This document shows, in pieces, positions 63,444 to 64,000 of a stretch of 64,000 nucleotides of DNA. A program made the position numbers and the translations under genes. The stretch comes from Paraspadella gotoi. Lineage: Eukaryota > Chaetognatha. The stretch spans positions 5,402,152 to 5,466,151 of the forward strand of contig CM119270.1 of the NCBI GenBank assembly GCA_051294375.1, written 5' to 3'. The notes under the pieces are model-generated. The model was not told where the DNA came from. It did not search any database and saw nothing but the letters and a program-made list of their open reading frames with translations. Positions within the stretch are counted from its first letter, which is position 1, and every line of letters begins with the position of its first letter.

Positions 63444-64000
63444 AGCAATCATACAAAAGGCGGTTTTCCCCGTTTAATCACCACGTTTTTCAACTCCACC
63501 TTTTGTCAGCAGCGAACGTCAGCGACGACGACGACGAAACGACAACAACAACAACAACCGCAACAACATTCCCCTCGTGAAAATTACGAATCTGTTTCGA
63601 CTTCCGAGGATCGATTTCTCTCGAAATTTTTTTGTGCTTTTTAAGTTAATCTTGATTTTTTTTATTTGAAAATTTTGTTAGTATAATTATTACAGCCTCG
63701 TTATTGTCTTATCTCTATTTGTTGTCGTCGTCGCTTTAATGATCGTTGTTGTCTAATTTCTCATTCGTCATCGTTGTAAACGTCAACTCCGTTTTTTTTT
63801 TCGCCGATTTCAACAATAAACTCGATCAATATTAATCCTCGACCAATCAGATCGCTCGAAAGGGAAGCCTGGCGAGCCTCGATCAAATCGGTCTTGTTTC
63901 AAGTTGTCGCTCAAGTTGAAGTTACTAAATTTTCGTCCAATGCATATTAACCCATTTTTCGGTTAAATGTATTCGAAAGATAAGCAGGTAATCTTTTCAA
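62283..64000. other. No supported gene to the window end
   Basis: AT-rich. CT runs at 63028-63070 and 63195-63245, (GA)n at 63394-63440, (GAC)n/(AAC)n at 63515-63565, GTC/GTT trinucleotides at 63720-63780. No exon-like sequence is seen. Confidence 0.5.

Overview
The window is eukaryotic nuclear DNA from an invertebrate animal, most likely a protostome. The evidence is spliced genes with GT/AG introns, a synaptic gene (RIM), Tc1-like transposon relics, an LTR with a tRNA-Leu primer-binding site and a very heavy load of simple repeats ((GA)n, (CT)n, (GAAA)n, (CGA)n, (ATC)n, (TTTA)n). I cannot name the species or phylum from sequence alone. Two N gaps (825-849 and 54454-54474) and indel noise in one satellite suggest a long-read draft assembly.

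Layout. 1-4.8 kb: a copy of a dispersed repeat, then a satellite of about 145 bp arranged as two opposed arrays that form a 4 kb palindrome. 4.8-18 kb: mostly non-coding, with microsatellites, one fibronectin type III exon on the minus strand (about 7.8 kb) with a decayed duplicate beside it, and the 3' end of a Tc1-like transposase (8.6 kb). 18.6-21.7 kb: a two-exon minus-strand model for an unrecognised membrane-anchored or secreted low-complexity protein, with a GGTGAGTGG minisatellite in its intron. 22-33 kb: no convincing gene; microsatellites, dispersed repeats, a telomere-like degenerate tract and a 590 bp Tc1-like element.

33.2-58.7 kb: the main gene, on the minus strand. I assembled 33 exons of a RIM (Rab3-interacting molecule, active-zone scaffold) orthologue. 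The order is Rab-binding helix, split eight-cysteine zinc finger, long Ser/Arg/Gln-rich linker, PDZ domain, linker with an RxxPxxP-type motif, C2A, Pro/Ser/Arg linker, C2B and stop. All exon junctions agree in splice phase except the one around exons 11-13, and the model gives roughly 1,800 codons. The 5' end is not found; exon 1 of the model begins at an acceptor, so more exons lie further upstream on the minus strand (higher coordinates). Its introns hold an LTR fragment, several microsatellite arrays and a repeated copy of one 5' splice site.

58.8-64 kb: a reverse-oriented copy of the dispersed repeat, two minisatellite arrays (about 20 bp and about 90 bp units), GTC-rich simple sequence and no supported gene.

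Nearly all long ORFs in the window are open frames through simple repeats and are not genes. Exon coordinates were read by eye and may be off by one in places.
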